The translations under genes were made by a program, and so were the position numbers. From assembly GCA_017400135.1 (NCBI GenBank), contig JAFPVJ010000007.1:50197-114196 (forward strand): 64,000 nucleotides of DNA, read 5' to 3'. This DNA is from Bacteroidales bacterium. Lineage in GTDB: Bacteria > Bacteroidota > Bacteroidia > Bacteroidales > UBA932. Below are positions 16,806-25,374 of the stretch, piece after piece. The notes below the pieces were generated by a model. It ran no database searches. It saw nothing but the letters and a program-made list of their open reading frames with translations, and was not told where the DNA came from. The number at the start of each line of letters is the position of its first letter. Within the stretch, counting starts at the first letter, position 1.

Positions 16806-17303
16806 CTATAGAATCTGCAGGGCGATGCGGGCGCAGGCTTCGGCGTCTGAAAGGGCGTGGTGGTGATGCGTCAGGTTGAAACCGCAGGCGGCGGCGACGG
16901 TCTGGAGCTGGTGGTTGGGCAGGCTCCAACCGAAAGTGCGGCGCGACGCAGCCAGCGTATCGTAGAATCGATAGTCCGGATAATCCATCTGATAGACCCG
17001 GAAGACCGCCCGCAGACAACCCTCGTCGAAACGGGCGTTATGTGCGACAAGCGGCAGACCCTCAATCAGCGGTTCGATCCGCTCCCAGACATACGGGAAC
17101 ACCGGGGCCTCATCCGTGTCTTCCGGGCCCAGGCCATGGACCCGACGGCAGAACCACTGGTAGTATTCCGGCTCCGGATGGATCAGACTATAAAAGGAAT
17201 CGACGATCTTCCCGCCCCGTACAACCACAACCCCCACGCTGCACACGCTGGACGGGCACTCGTTAGCCGTTTCGAAATCAATCGCCGCGAAGTCGGTCAT
17301 CAT
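16806..17303 (-). CDS. DEDDh-family 3'-5' exonuclease (DNA polymerase III epsilon-like)
   Basis: Predicted 3'-5' DNA or RNA exonuclease of 165 residues. The ExoI motif FAAIDFETAN (about 5-14) supplies the first Asp and Glu, ExoII is LVAHNARFDEG (about 85-95), and the ExoIII epsilon form is HHALSDAEACARIA (about 147-160) with the DEDDh His and Asp. It is a lone catalytic domain with no BRCT or GIY-YIG extension, as in many stand-alone repair exonucleases. The gene ends beside the shared terminator and follows the small basic gene after 9 bases. Confidence 0.9.
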   Translation of the reverse strand: MMTDFAAIDFETANECPSSVCSVGVVVVRGGKIVDSFYSLIHPEPEYYQWFCRRVHGLGPEDTDEAPVFPYVWERIEPLIEGLPLVAHNARFDEGCLRAVFRVYQMDYPDYRFYDTLAASRRTFGWSLPNHQLQTVAAACGFNLTHHHHALSDAEACARIALQIL

Positions 17304-17312
17304 CTGCAGAAA

Positions 17313-17507
17313 CTATCTTTCCTCCCGTTCCGCCAGGCGCTTCAGGCGTTTGCGGTCATAGACCTTCTTGGATTTCTGAATGGTCGTGCGGAAGGTGACG
17401 GGCTTCCCGTGCGCGGCGATCTCCTCAAGCCGCGCGGCCCTGCGCTGGGCCAGCAGATAGTCGGCCTCGGTGATGCGCAGTACCTTCTGTTTCTTTTTCC
17501 GCTTCAT
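17313..17507 (-). CDS. Small basic protein of unknown function
   Basis: A 64-residue protein, about 40 percent Lys plus Arg, with no membrane segment and no cysteines. It begins MKRKKKQKVLRITEADYLLA and has a central region predicted to be helical. The start at 17507 is chosen because it overlaps the stop of the upstream HTH gene as ATGA; longer in-frame reading only mirrors that gene. The charge suggests RNA or DNA binding, but no family was recognised. It is coupled upstream to a membrane HTH protein and lies 9 bases before the exonuclease. Confidence 0.65.
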   Translation of the reverse strand: MKRKKKQKVLRITEADYLLAQRRAARLEEIAAHGKPVTFRTTIQKSKKVYDRKRLKRLAEREER

Positions 17508-18076
17508 TCTTTCCCCATGCGGGCTTTGAGGCGCTGTTTCGCCTTGGTGACGGAAGCGGGTGAGATGCCCATCATCGTGGCCATTTGCTGGCCGGAGAAA
17601 CGGTAGCGCAGCAGGACGGCGGTGCGCAGCTCGGCCTGGGTCATTTCCGGCCAGCGCTCCCGCAGACGGGCGCAGTACCCGTCGCAAACCTGATCCAGCA
17701 GGTCCTCCAGCCGTTCCCAGTCGGCATCCTGCAGATAGCGGGGCTTCGCGTGCAGGCCGGCGACGAAGGGGTCGCGGTCCATCAGCACGCTCCGGAGCTC
17801 TTCCCGGTCCTGTTCGCTCTCCCGGATCTCACTGTCCTTGGCCTGGATCTCGGAATCCAGCGCCCGTACCCGAGATTCGAGCCGCAGCAGCGTGCGGCGG
17901 TAAAGCAGGATGATGACCGCCAGAGCCAGCAGTTGCAGGGCCAGCGCGGCCAGGACTGTCACGACCAGGGTCCCCGTAGGAATGGCGGCCAGCGCATCAA
18001 CAACCGACCTTGCCCTCGAGCAGGAGCTCAGGAGCAAGGTCGTTGCCGTCAATGCGGATAGTTGTCTTGCAGTCAT
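17504..18076 (-). CDS. Membrane-anchored coiled-coil protein with C-terminal HTH
   Basis: A 190-residue protein: a possible signal or lipobox-like stretch (LLLSSC, about 15-20), a strong transmembrane helix (about 37-60), a coiled coil (about 65-100, heptad pattern LESRVRALDSEIQAKDSEI), and a C-terminal helix-turn-helix of the LuxR/sigma-4 kind (YRFSGQQMATMMGISPASVTKAKQRL). The HTH resembles that ending the TPR regulators of Bacteroidota, such as the one at 61536. It is probably a membrane-bound transcription factor, inferred. The start at 18076 is favoured over 18094 because a TATATTTG -7 box (18084-18091) overlaps the upstream ATG. Confidence 0.7.
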   Translation of the reverse strand: MTARQLSALTATTLLLSSCSRARSVVDALAAIPTGTLVVTVLAALALQLLALAVIILLYRRTLLRLESRVRALDSEIQAKDSEIRESEQDREELRSVLMDRDPFVAGLHAKPRYLQDADWERLEDLLDQVCDGYCARLRERWPEMTQAELRTAVLLRYRFSGQQMATMMGISPASVTKAKQRLKARMGKE

Positions 18077-18083
18077 TCCACTG

Positions 18084-18091
18084 CAAATATA
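18084..18091 (-). promoter_or_regulatory. -7 box for the membrane HTH gene
   Basis: TATATTTG on the minus strand, ending 7 bases before the chosen ATG. It implies a very short or absent leader and rules against the earlier start codon at 18094. Confidence 0.5.
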
Positions 18092-18096
18092 CAACT

Positions 18097-18303
18097 CTAT
18101 TCGTTTTCAATCAACTTGACCGGTTCCTTCGGAATCACGATGTAAGCGATGATGTAGGCGATCAGGCCACCGCCGGCGCAGAAGACCGCGACCAGCCAGG
18201 CCAGACGGACGATCGTAGGATCGATGTCAAAATACTCGGCGATGCCGCCGCAGACGCCGCCGAGGGTCTTCTCGGTGCGGCTCTTGTACAATCTCTTTTT
18301 CAT
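18097..18303 (-). CDS. PspC-domain membrane protein
   Basis: Small inner-membrane protein of the phage-shock C family. The 68-residue form starts [20 protein letters not shown], continues [16 protein letters not shown], and has one transmembrane helix (about 34-58). In characterised PspC proteins this domain takes part in envelope-stress signalling; here no pspA or pspB is nearby. A longer in-frame start at 18411, one base after the M13 peptidase stop, would add 36 residues with another hydrophobic helix. I prefer the short form because it matches the family N-terminus, but the long form cannot be excluded. Confidence 0.8.
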   Translation of the reverse strand: MKKRLYKSRTEKTLGGVCGGIAEYFDIDPTIVRLAWLVAVFCAGGGLIAYIIAYIVIPKEPVKLIENE

Positions 18304-18412
18304 CTTATTATCAGTTTTAACGTTGGTCATCAGATAGAGGGCTATAGCCACAAGGATCAGCCACGGGATCGAACCCACGCACAATCTCCAAAAGAAATGC
18401 CAGTTGATCATG

Positions 18413-20437
18413 TTACCAGACCTTTACTCGGTTCTCGGGGGCGACATACAGGCTGTCACCGGGCTGGATGTCGAAGGCATCGTACCAGTAGTCGCACTGG
18501 GCCAGGGCGCCGTTGATACGGAGACGGTCGATGGAATGCACGTCCATCATCGTCAGATAGCGGAGGATCTCGTCGGAAGCAGTACCCGCCCAGACGTTCG
18601 CATAGGAAAGGAAGAAGCGCTGCTCGGGGGTGAAGCCGTTGTCGTCCGGAAGACGTCCGTGCTTCTTCTGCCACATCTGGAAGGCGTTGTAAGCCACATT
18701 CAGACCACCGTGGTCTGCAATATTCTCACCCAGGCAGAGGGCGCCGTTGGCCTTGAGTTCACCGGGAATGACCCACAGGCTGCTGAAATACTCGGCCATC
18801 GCGTCGCAAGGCTTCTTGAAAGCCTCGGCGTCCGCCTCGCTCCACCATTCGTTGAGATTGCCCGTCTTGTCGTACAGGCGGCCCTGGTCGTCGAAGCCGT
18901 GGGTCATCTCGTGGCCGATCACCACGCCGATGGCACCGTAATTGGCGGCGGCATCCGCATTGAGGTCGAAGAGTGGCGGCTGCAGGAAACCGGCCGGGAA
19001 CACGATCTCGTTGTTGGTAGGATTGTAATAGGCATTGACCATCTGGGCCGGCATCTCCCATTCGCTCTTATCCACAGGCTTGTCGTAATGCTTGCTGTAG
19101 TCAAGATCCCAGTAGAACTTGCGGGCGACGCGGAGGTTCTCGATCAGATTCTTGGAAGGATCCACGACCAGGCCGCTCAGGTCGTCCCATTTATCGGGAT
19201 AACCGACCTTCACCTTGTAGGCGGCGAGTTTGTCCAGGGCGGTCGCCTTGGTCTCGTCACTCATCCACTCCTGGGCCTTGATGCGCTCGGCCAAGGACTT
19301 GCGAAGGTTCTCGATCAGCTCGAGCATTTCGTCCTTCGCAGCTTTCGGGAAGTATTTCTCGACATAGATCTGTCCGATGGCGTCGGACATCAGGTTCTCC
19401 GCCAGGCTTTCGGCGTTCTTCCAGCGAGGGGTCTTTTCCTGTACGCCGAACATCTTGCGGCTGTAGTCGAAGTCCTCGTCCGCAAAGTCATCCGAGAGCA
19501 CGCCGGAATAGGAGTTGATCAGGCGCCAGACAAATGCGGTCTTGAGATCCTCCAGCGGGAGGTTCATCAGCAGTTCGCAAGACTTGGCGACCGGCTCCGG
19601 CTGGCCCAGGTCCACGACCTCGGTCCTGTCATAGCGGTAATCCTTCAAATACTGCTTCCAGGGAAAACCGCCGCAGATTTCGACCAGCGAGTCGACGCTG
19701 ACCTTGTGGTAGTTCTCCTCGGGAATGCGCTGGCGCTCCTTGGAATAATACGGCACGGCAATCGTCTCTTCGATCTCCCAGATGCGGGCGACCTTGACCG
19801 CGGCATCCGCCTCCGGATAACCGGTGAGGACGAAGAGATTCTTCATGTGTTCCTTCATCAGTTCGCGGGCGTGCACGTTCTGGGGATCGTCGGAAAGATA
19901 GTAGTCGCGGTTGCCCATCGACAGGCCGCTCTGAGAGATGCAGACGATGTTGTTGTCAGCATCCTTCTCGTCCGTGGACACGAACATCGAGAAGAAGAGG
20001 TTGTTATGCTCCGTGGCCAGGTACTTCAGGAAGTCCTCCCGGGTACCGATGACATCCACTTCGGCGATCAGGGCCTTGAGCGGCGCCGCACCGTCGGCGT
20101 TGAGCCGGGTGGAGTCCATCATCATGTTGTAGAGGTCCCCGATCTTCTGGGCGACACTCCCCTTCTCGTTATCCTGGGCGGCGATGTCCTGGATCATGGC
20201 GGCGAGGGTCTTGACATTGTCATCGGCGACCTTCATCGTGGTACCCCACATGGGATATTCCATGGGCTGGGGATTAAAATCGCCCCAATGTCCCGTCGCA
20301 TAGCGGGCGAAATCGTCGCCCGGACGCGCGGTCGTATCCATGTAGGCATAGTTGATGCCGGCGGTTTTGGCCGGCTTGGGGTTGCACGCGGCGAACACGG
20401 TCGCAGCGGCAGCCAGAATGAAAAACAATCTTTTCAT
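18413..20437 (-). CDS. M13-family (neprilysin-like) metallopeptidase, lipoprotein
   Basis: Zinc endopeptidase acting on oligopeptides in the periplasm or at the cell surface. The lipoprotein signal ends at FAAC (about residues 14-17). The zinc site is [15 protein letters not shown] near residue 510 (HExxH) and the third ligand is in GENIADHGG near residue 570. A Phe/Tyr-rich N-terminal half forms the M13 cap. 674 residues is normal. The start at 20437 is chosen over 20461 because a TACCTTTG -7 box at 20466-20473 puts the transcription start close to 20460. It lies divergent from PUL1 but is probably not part of it. Confidence 0.94.
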   Translation of the reverse strand: MKRLFFILAAAATVFAACNPKPAKTAGINYAYMDTTARPGDDFARYATGHWGDFNPQPMEYPMWGTTMKVADDNVKTLAAMIQDIAAQDNEKGSVAQKIGDLYNMMMDSTRLNADGAAPLKALIAEVDVIGTREDFLKYLATEHNNLFFSMFVSTDEKDADNNIVCISQSGLSMGNRDYYLSDDPQNVHARELMKEHMKNLFVLTGYPEADAAVKVARIWEIEETIAVPYYSKERQRIPEENYHKVSVDSLVEICGGFPWKQYLKDYRYDRTEVVDLGQPEPVAKSCELLMNLPLEDLKTAFVWRLINSYSGVLSDDFADEDFDYSRKMFGVQEKTPRWKNAESLAENLMSDAIGQIYVEKYFPKAAKDEMLELIENLRKSLAERIKAQEWMSDETKATALDKLAAYKVKVGYPDKWDDLSGLVVDPSKNLIENLRVARKFYWDLDYSKHYDKPVDKSEWEMPAQMVNAYYNPTNNEIVFPAGFLQPPLFDLNADAAANYGAIGVVIGHEMTHGFDDQGRLYDKTGNLNEWWSEADAEAFKKPCDAMAEYFSSLWVIPGELKANGALCLGENIADHGGLNVAYNAFQMWQKKHGRLPDDNGFTPEQRFFLSYANVWAGTASDEILRYLTMMDVHSIDRLRINGALAQCDYWYDAFDIQPGDSLYVAPENRVKVW

Positions 20438-20465
20438 ATCGTGATGTTTTGACTTTGTCACAGTG

Positions 20466-20473
20466 CAAAGGTA
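20466..20473 (-). promoter_or_regulatory. -7 box for the M13 peptidase gene
   Basis: TACCTTTG on the minus strand, about 29 bases before the chosen ATG. Confidence 0.6.
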
Positions 20474-20505
20474 CGATGGATTACAAGTAAAACAATGAAC
20501 CGAAC

Positions 20506-20568
20506 ATGGACAACTCGAAAACGTAAGAATCTGTCAATCACATTGATGCATTGTCCGTATATGGACAA
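20506..20568. promoter_or_regulatory. Candidate operator at the PUL1 promoter
   Basis: An inverted repeat TTGTCC-GTATAT-GGACAA occupies 20551-20568, and its right half (ATGGACAA) recurs as a direct repeat at 20506-20513. The palindrome covers the expected -33 region of the promoter whose -7 box is at 20583, so a bound regulator would act directly on PUL1 transcription. No regulator gene is adjacent. Confidence 0.5.
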
Positions 20569-20582
20569 TTTCTTTTTTTTCT

Positions 20583-20590
20583 TATTTTTG
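20583..20590 (+). promoter_or_regulatory. -7 box of PUL1
   Basis: TATTTTTG, 23 bases before the isomerase-family ATG. No TTTG -33 element at normal spacing; the region is occupied by the inverted repeat at 20551-20568, which suggests activator dependence. Confidence 0.55.
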
Positions 20591-20613
20591 TGTGTAACAC
20601 GAAACTATTTCTC

Positions 20614-22026
20614 ATGATGACCATTGGCTTTTTCAGCGCCGGGCTGGATACGTACTGGAATCAGTTCCAGGGATTACTGGACAATCTTACTTCTTATGGA
20701 AACGAAATCGCGGGCTGGATCCGTCAGGAGGATGTGCAGGTGTGCAACATCGGAATGGTGGATTCTCCGGCGAAAGCCAGGGAGGGAGCCGCCCGGCTGA
20801 AAAGCGCCGGAGCGGACATCGTCTTTGCGCATATTGCCACCTATTGCCTATCCTCCACCATCCTTCCCATCGCGCTGGAAACGGGCTGCCCGATGATCCT
20901 GCTGAATATCCAGCCGGCACCGGCCATCGATTATGCGACCATCAATGCCCTCGGCGACCGGGGAGCGATGACCGGCCTGTGGCTGGAAAGCTGCACCGCC
21001 TGCTCCATCCCGGAAATCGCCGGGGTTTTCAACGGCGCCGGGATCCGGTACGACATCGTTTCCGGCTATCTGACAGATCCCGCCACGCGCCGGGAAATCT
21101 CGGCCTGGGTGTCGGCTGCGAAGGTCTGGAAATCCCTCAGGGGCAGCCGGCTGGGCTTATTGGGCCATTATTACTGTGGCATGGTGGACGTCTATACGGA
21201 TCTCCGGCGAATCAGTTCCACGTTTGGCACGCATATCGACCTGCTGGAGATGGACGAACTGGCCACTTTGAGAAAGGGCGTCAAGGCCAGCGAGACCGAA
21301 AACAAGGTCAAAGAGTTCCACCGCGCATTCTCGGTCAGTGAAGCTTGCGCTCCGGACGAACTGGAACGCGCCGCCCGGACTTCCGTCGCCCTGGACAAAT
21401 TGGTGGCAGCGCATAGGCTGGATGCCATGGCCTATTATTATGAAGGTGCCCCCGGGGGTGAGCACGAGAACATCGTGACTTCCGTCATCGCCGGGAATAC
21501 TCTGCTCACGGGCCGCGGCATCCCTGTGGCCGGAGAATATGAAGTCAAGAACGCCGTAGCGATGAAGATTCTAAGCCTGCTGGGGGCGGGAGGATCTTTT
21601 TCGGAGTTCTACGCCATGGACTTCGACAGCGACGTGGTACTGCTGGGACACGATGGACCCGCCCATTACCTGATGGCCGACGGCAAGGTCGGCCTGGTGC
21701 CGCTGCCCGTCTATCACGGAAAGCCCGGCAAGGGACTGTCTATTCAAATGAGCGTAAAAGAAGGGGACGTGACCCTTCTGTCCGTCTGTGAAGGAAAGGA
21801 CGGGATCTTCCTGCTGGTCGCCGAAGGAGCCGCCGTGCCGGGTGAAGTGCTTCAGATCGGCAATACCAACAGCCGGTACTCCTTCCCCTGCGGCATGCGG
21901 AGTTTCTTCGACCAGTGGTGCAAGGCCGGCCCGTCACACCACTGCGCCATCGGAATCGGCCACCGGGCCGAAGAACTGAAAAAACTATCCTTCCTGCTGG
22001 GAATCAAAATGATACAGGTACAATGA
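20614..22026 (+). CDS. L-arabinose/L-fucose isomerase family protein
   Basis: Predicted cytoplasmic sugar isomerase-fold protein, 470 residues. It has no signal peptide. The N-terminal half is a Rossmann-like region, and the C-terminal half holds the likely metal site: AGEYEVKNAVAMK (about 306-318), FSEFYAMDFDSDVVLLGHDGP (about 328-348). The Glu, Asp and His of these motifs match the metal-binding pattern of AraA-like proteins. Substrate unknown; the GH106 neighbour suggests a deoxy sugar or a related ketose. The start MMTIGFF follows the -7 box; the earlier start at 20551 lies upstream of that box and is rejected. The stop overlaps the GH106 start as ATGA. Confidence 0.8.
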   Translation: MMTIGFFSAGLDTYWNQFQGLLDNLTSYGNEIAGWIRQEDVQVCNIGMVDSPAKAREGAARLKSAGADIVFAHIATYCLSSTILPIALETGCPMILLNIQPAPAIDYATINALGDRGAMTGLWLESCTACSIPEIAGVFNGAGIRYDIVSGYLTDPATRREISAWVSAAKVWKSLRGSRLGLLGHYYCGMVDVYTDLRRISSTFGTHIDLLEMDELATLRKGVKASETENKVKEFHRAFSVSEACAPDELERAARTSVALDKLVAAHRLDAMAYYYEGAPGGEHENIVTSVIAGNTLLTGRGIPVAGEYEVKNAVAMKILSLLGAGGSFSEFYAMDFDSDVVLLGHDGPAHYLMADGKVGLVPLPVYHGKPGKGLSIQMSVKEGDVTLLSVCEGKDGIFLLVAEGAAVPGEVLQIGNTNSRYSFPCGMRSFFDQWCKAGPSHHCAIGIGHRAEELKKLSFLLGIKMIQVQ

Positions 22027-25000
22027 AGCTGAAGTCCGCCCTTGTTATCGCACTACTGCTCTGCTGCGTTTCCGCCCATTCCCAACCACTCGAGAGCCTT
22101 TGGCAAGATCCGCCGCGAGACAGCCGCCCCTGGAATTTCTGGTACTGGATGTACGGTGCCTTCACCCGCGAAGGCATCACCGCCGACCTGCAAGCGATGA
22201 AGGAGAACGGCCTGGGAGGTGCTTATCAGTTTACGATCCGGGGCGTCCCGGACCCGCCGCACATCGAGCCCTCCTACAACCAGCTGACCTCGGAATGGTG
22301 GGATATCTGGAGCTATGCCGTGCGCGAGGCCGACCGGCTGGGCGTACAGCTTTCCTTCAACGCCTGCGACGGATGGGCGGTGGCCGGCGGACCCTGGATC
22401 ACGCCGGAGATGTCCATGCAGGTCGTCACCTCATCCCAGACCACCCTGACGGGCGGGTCGAAAGTCAGCGTCAAACTGCCCCAGCCCCCGTCCAACCGCG
22501 ATTATTACCGGGACATCGCCACCTTCGCCTATCCGTCCCGTCCTGGAGACGGCGTCAATTCCCGCGACCTGCGCCCCAAGATCACTTCCGACCGGGGCAA
22601 GGACCTTTCTTTCTTGAATGATTTCGGCAACACGACGCCGCTGAACTCCACGAAAGCCTGCCACATCGACATGCAGTTCGAAGAGCCGTTCACGGTGCGG
22701 AGCATCTACATCCGCCCGCGCAACTGCAACTACCAGGCGCTCCGCATGATCATGCAGGTCAGTGACGACGGCGTAAACTACCGGGACGTGGTCCGCATGG
22801 AACCTCCCCGGCTCGGCTGGTACAGCTGGATCGTCCCGGCTTTCACCTACGCCGTCCCGGAAACCACTTCCCGCTGGTTCCGTTTCGTGAACGATCCCAC
22901 CGGCGGAGAGGTGATGGACGAGGATAACGACAAGTCCAAGGCTTTCGAATATTTCTCCATCCTGGAAATCAACCTACAGTCCTACGCCCTGATCGACCAG
23001 TTCGAGAGCAAGAACGGTGAATCCTGGCGGGTCGCCGCGGCCACTCCGAAAGCGCTTGTGAGCCGCAGGGACTGTGTCCCCAGGCGCAAGCTCCTCAATA
23101 TCTCCGAATTCGTCTCGGAAGACGGCACCCTGGAATGGGACGCGCCGGAAGGCGAATGGACGATTCTCCGTATGGGTTATACCACCAACGGGGCCGAAAA
23201 CCGTCCCGCCGGCGGCGCCATCGGCCTGGAATGCGACCGCTTCAACCCCGAGGCCGTCCGGCTCCAGATGGAGTCCTGGATCGGCCACCTCCGGGAAATC
23301 GTAGGCCCGGAGGTTTTCGGCCGCGTGGTCAAGTACGTCCACGTGGACAGCTGGGAATGCGGTTCCCAGAACTGGTCGCCGGTATTCCGCGAGGAATTCC
23401 GGAAGAGAAAAGGATACGACATCGTGGACGTCCTGCCCGTGATGGCGGGCCTTCCCGTGCAATCCGTTGAATATACGGAAAAAGTACTTCGCGACGTCCG
23501 CGAGGTCGTTTCCCAGCTGATCAGCGATGTCTTTTTCCAGGGAATCGCCGAATATGCGCACGGCATCGGCTGCTCCTTCAGCTGCGAAGCCCTGGCGCCG
23601 GTCACCGTGAGTGACGACATGCTGCATTACCAATGGGCGGACATGCCCATGGGCGAATTCTGGCTCAATTCCCCGACCCAGGACAAGCCCTCGGACATCT
23701 TGGACGCCGTTTCCGGCGCCCATGTGTACGGAAAGACCGTCATTGGAGCCGAAGCGTTCACCGAAACCAGCATCCGCTGGGACGAGTATCCCGGGATGCT
23801 GAAGGCGCAGCAGGACTTCGAGTATGCCGTCGGCATCAACCGCTTCGTCTTCCACGTGAACGCACACAATCCCTGGACCCGGGACCGTTATGTGGGCATG
23901 ACGCTCGATAAATACGGCCTGTATTTCCAGCGCGACCAGACCTGGTGGAAACTGGGCAAGGCCTGGATGGACTATACCATCCGCTGCCAGGCCCTGCTGC
24001 AGGCAGGCGTCCCGGTCGTGGACCTGGCCGTGTGGACAGGAGACGATTATCCGCGCAGGGCGGTCCACCCGGAAAGGCTGGTGCCCCTCATGCCGGGAAT
24101 CTTCGGACCGGAGCGCGTGCTGGCGGAAGAGGAAAGGCTTGCGGCGGATCCGATGGAACGGGACACCAGCGCCTGCGGCGTCGTTTACCCCAAGCACGCT
24201 TCCCTGCCGCAGGACTGGATCGATCCCATGCACGGCTACCATTATGACAGTTTCAACTCCGATGCTCTCCTGAACCGGGTCGCGGCTAAGAAAAAACGTA
24301 TCCGGCTCAACGGCGGAATGGAATACGGCGTACTGGCGGTACTCCCGAAGGACATCCACAATCCCAACGGTGTCATGACCCGGGAGTCCCGGAGGGCGAT
24401 CCGGCGCCTGAAACGGGCCGGGGTTCCGGTGATCGACCGTTTCCCGTTCACCGACGGGGATCTTTCCGGTCTCGGCATTCAGCCGGATTTCCTGGCTTAC
24501 GACGCAGAAGGAGCCCGTGTCGAGGGCCTGAATTTCTGCCACCGGCGCACGGAGCAGGAGGATATCTATTTCGTTGCCAACCACGACGCACGCATCAAGG
24601 AATTCACAGCCTCGTTCCGCGTGGAAGGACGGGTCCCGGAGATCTGGGTTCCGGCGAGCGGGGACATCATCCGGGAAACGGAGTTTGCCGAAGAGAACGG
24701 GCGGATGTCCATGCCCCTGCGGCTGGATGCGAGCGAGTCCCTGTTCATCGTCTTCAAGGATGGGGAAAAGGCATCCGTTCCGGGAGGCAATGTCCTTTGC
24801 ACGGAAACGGTATCCATCCTTGACCGGGCCTGGAAGATTCAGTTCGATTTCCGGGGACAAAAGAAAGAGATCACGACCTGTGATTTGTTTGACTGGAAAG
24901 ACAGCGGCGACCCGTTCATGAAATACTATTCCGGTACGGCCGCCTATTCCACCAGTTTTCCGGCTGACAAAGCCGCGGGCGAGCGTTATTTCCTCGAATT

Positions 25001-25322
25001 CGGGAACATCTGCAACATCGCCGAGATTTTCGTGAACGGGAAATCCTGCGGCACGCTCTGGACCCCCCCGTATCGGATCGATATTACGGACAATCTCCTC
25101 AACGGAGAGAATGAGCTGGAAATCCAGGTCGCCAACACCTGGGCGAACCACATCAAAGGCATCAACGAGAAAAAAGTCTCTTCCGCCGGTTTCTGGACCC
25201 TGGTCCCCTACTGGCCCGAGGTCCCGCTCCAAAGCAGCGGCATCCTGGGACCTGTCAGGCTGACAAAGCAAAACTTGGCAGCCCCCCTTGATAGAACAAA
25301 TAATTATTTTGTTTATTTTTGA
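22023..25322 (+). CDS. GH106-family alpha-L-rhamnosidase-like glycoside hydrolase
   Basis: Predicted periplasmic or surface enzyme removing terminal alpha-L-rhamnose from plant glycans such as rhamnogalacturonans. The 1099-residue product has a Sec signal (MKLKSALVIALLLCCVSAHS). The N-terminal part, PWNFWYWMYGAFTREGITADL and GAYQFTIRG, is typical of the GH106 TIM-barrel opening. A jelly-roll insert is at about 190-350, and a C-terminal beta-sandwich (about 970-1080, FVNGKSCGTLWTPPYRID) resembles GH2 sugar-binding domains. Assignment rests on recognition of the family, not on a search. The start at 22023 is chosen for the signal peptide and the 4-base overlap with the isomerase gene. Confidence 0.85.
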   Translation: MKLKSALVIALLLCCVSAHSQPLESLWQDPPRDSRPWNFWYWMYGAFTREGITADLQAMKENGLGGAYQFTIRGVPDPPHIEPSYNQLTSEWWDIWSYAVREADRLGVQLSFNACDGWAVAGGPWITPEMSMQVVTSSQTTLTGGSKVSVKLPQPPSNRDYYRDIATFAYPSRPGDGVNSRDLRPKITSDRGKDLSFLNDFGNTTPLNSTKACHIDMQFEEPFTVRSIYIRPRNCNYQALRMIMQVSDDGVNYRDVVRMEPPRLGWYSWIVPAFTYAVPETTSRWFRFVNDPTGGEVMDEDNDKSKAFEYFSILEINLQSYALIDQFESKNGESWRVAAATPKALVSRRDCVPRRKLLNISEFVSEDGTLEWDAPEGEWTILRMGYTTNGAENRPAGGAIGLECDRFNPEAVRLQMESWIGHLREIVGPEVFGRVVKYVHVDSWECGSQNWSPVFREEFRKRKGYDIVDVLPVMAGLPVQSVEYTEKVLRDVREVVSQLISDVFFQGIAEYAHGIGCSFSCEALAPVTVSDDMLHYQWADMPMGEFWLNSPTQDKPSDILDAVSGAHVYGKTVIGAEAFTETSIRWDEYPGMLKAQQDFEYAVGINRFVFHVNAHNPWTRDRYVGMTLDKYGLYFQRDQTWWKLGKAWMDYTIRCQALLQAGVPVVDLAVWTGDDYPRRAVHPERLVPLMPGIFGPERVLAEEERLAADPMERDTSACGVVYPKHASLPQDWIDPMHGYHYDSFNSDALLNRVAAKKKRIRLNGGMEYGVLAVLPKDIHNPNGVMTRESRRAIRRLKRAGVPVIDRFPFTDGDLSGLGIQPDFLAYDAEGARVEGLNFCHRRTEQEDIYFVANHDARIKEFTASFRVEGRVPEIWVPASGDIIRETEFAEENGRMSMPLRLDASESLFIVFKDGEKASVPGGNVLCTETVSILDRAWKIQFDFRGQKKEITTCDLFDWKDSGDPFMKYYSGTAAYSTSFPADKAAGERYFLEFGNICNIAEIFVNGKSCGTLWTPPYRIDITDNLLNGENELEIQVANTWANHIKGINEKKVSSAGFWTLVPYWPEVPLQSSGILGPVRLTKQNLAAPLDRTNNYFVYF
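25314..25321 (+). promoter_or_regulatory. Possible internal promoter before SusC of PUL1
   Basis: TATTTTTG, overlapping the last codons of the GH106 gene, with TTG at 25288-25290 (23-base spacer, slightly long). It may allow susCD to be transcribed apart from the enzyme genes. Confidence 0.35.
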
Positions 25323-25374
25323 CTGACTGATTCGAATAACCGATTCAACATATTAACCAAATTATCTTAAGCCA

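Noticed and set aside
18404-20452. 682-codon open frame on the plus strand, antisense to the M13 peptidase
   Set aside because: It mirrors the peptidase almost base for base, has no recognisable domain, and such antisense frames are common in GC-rich genes.
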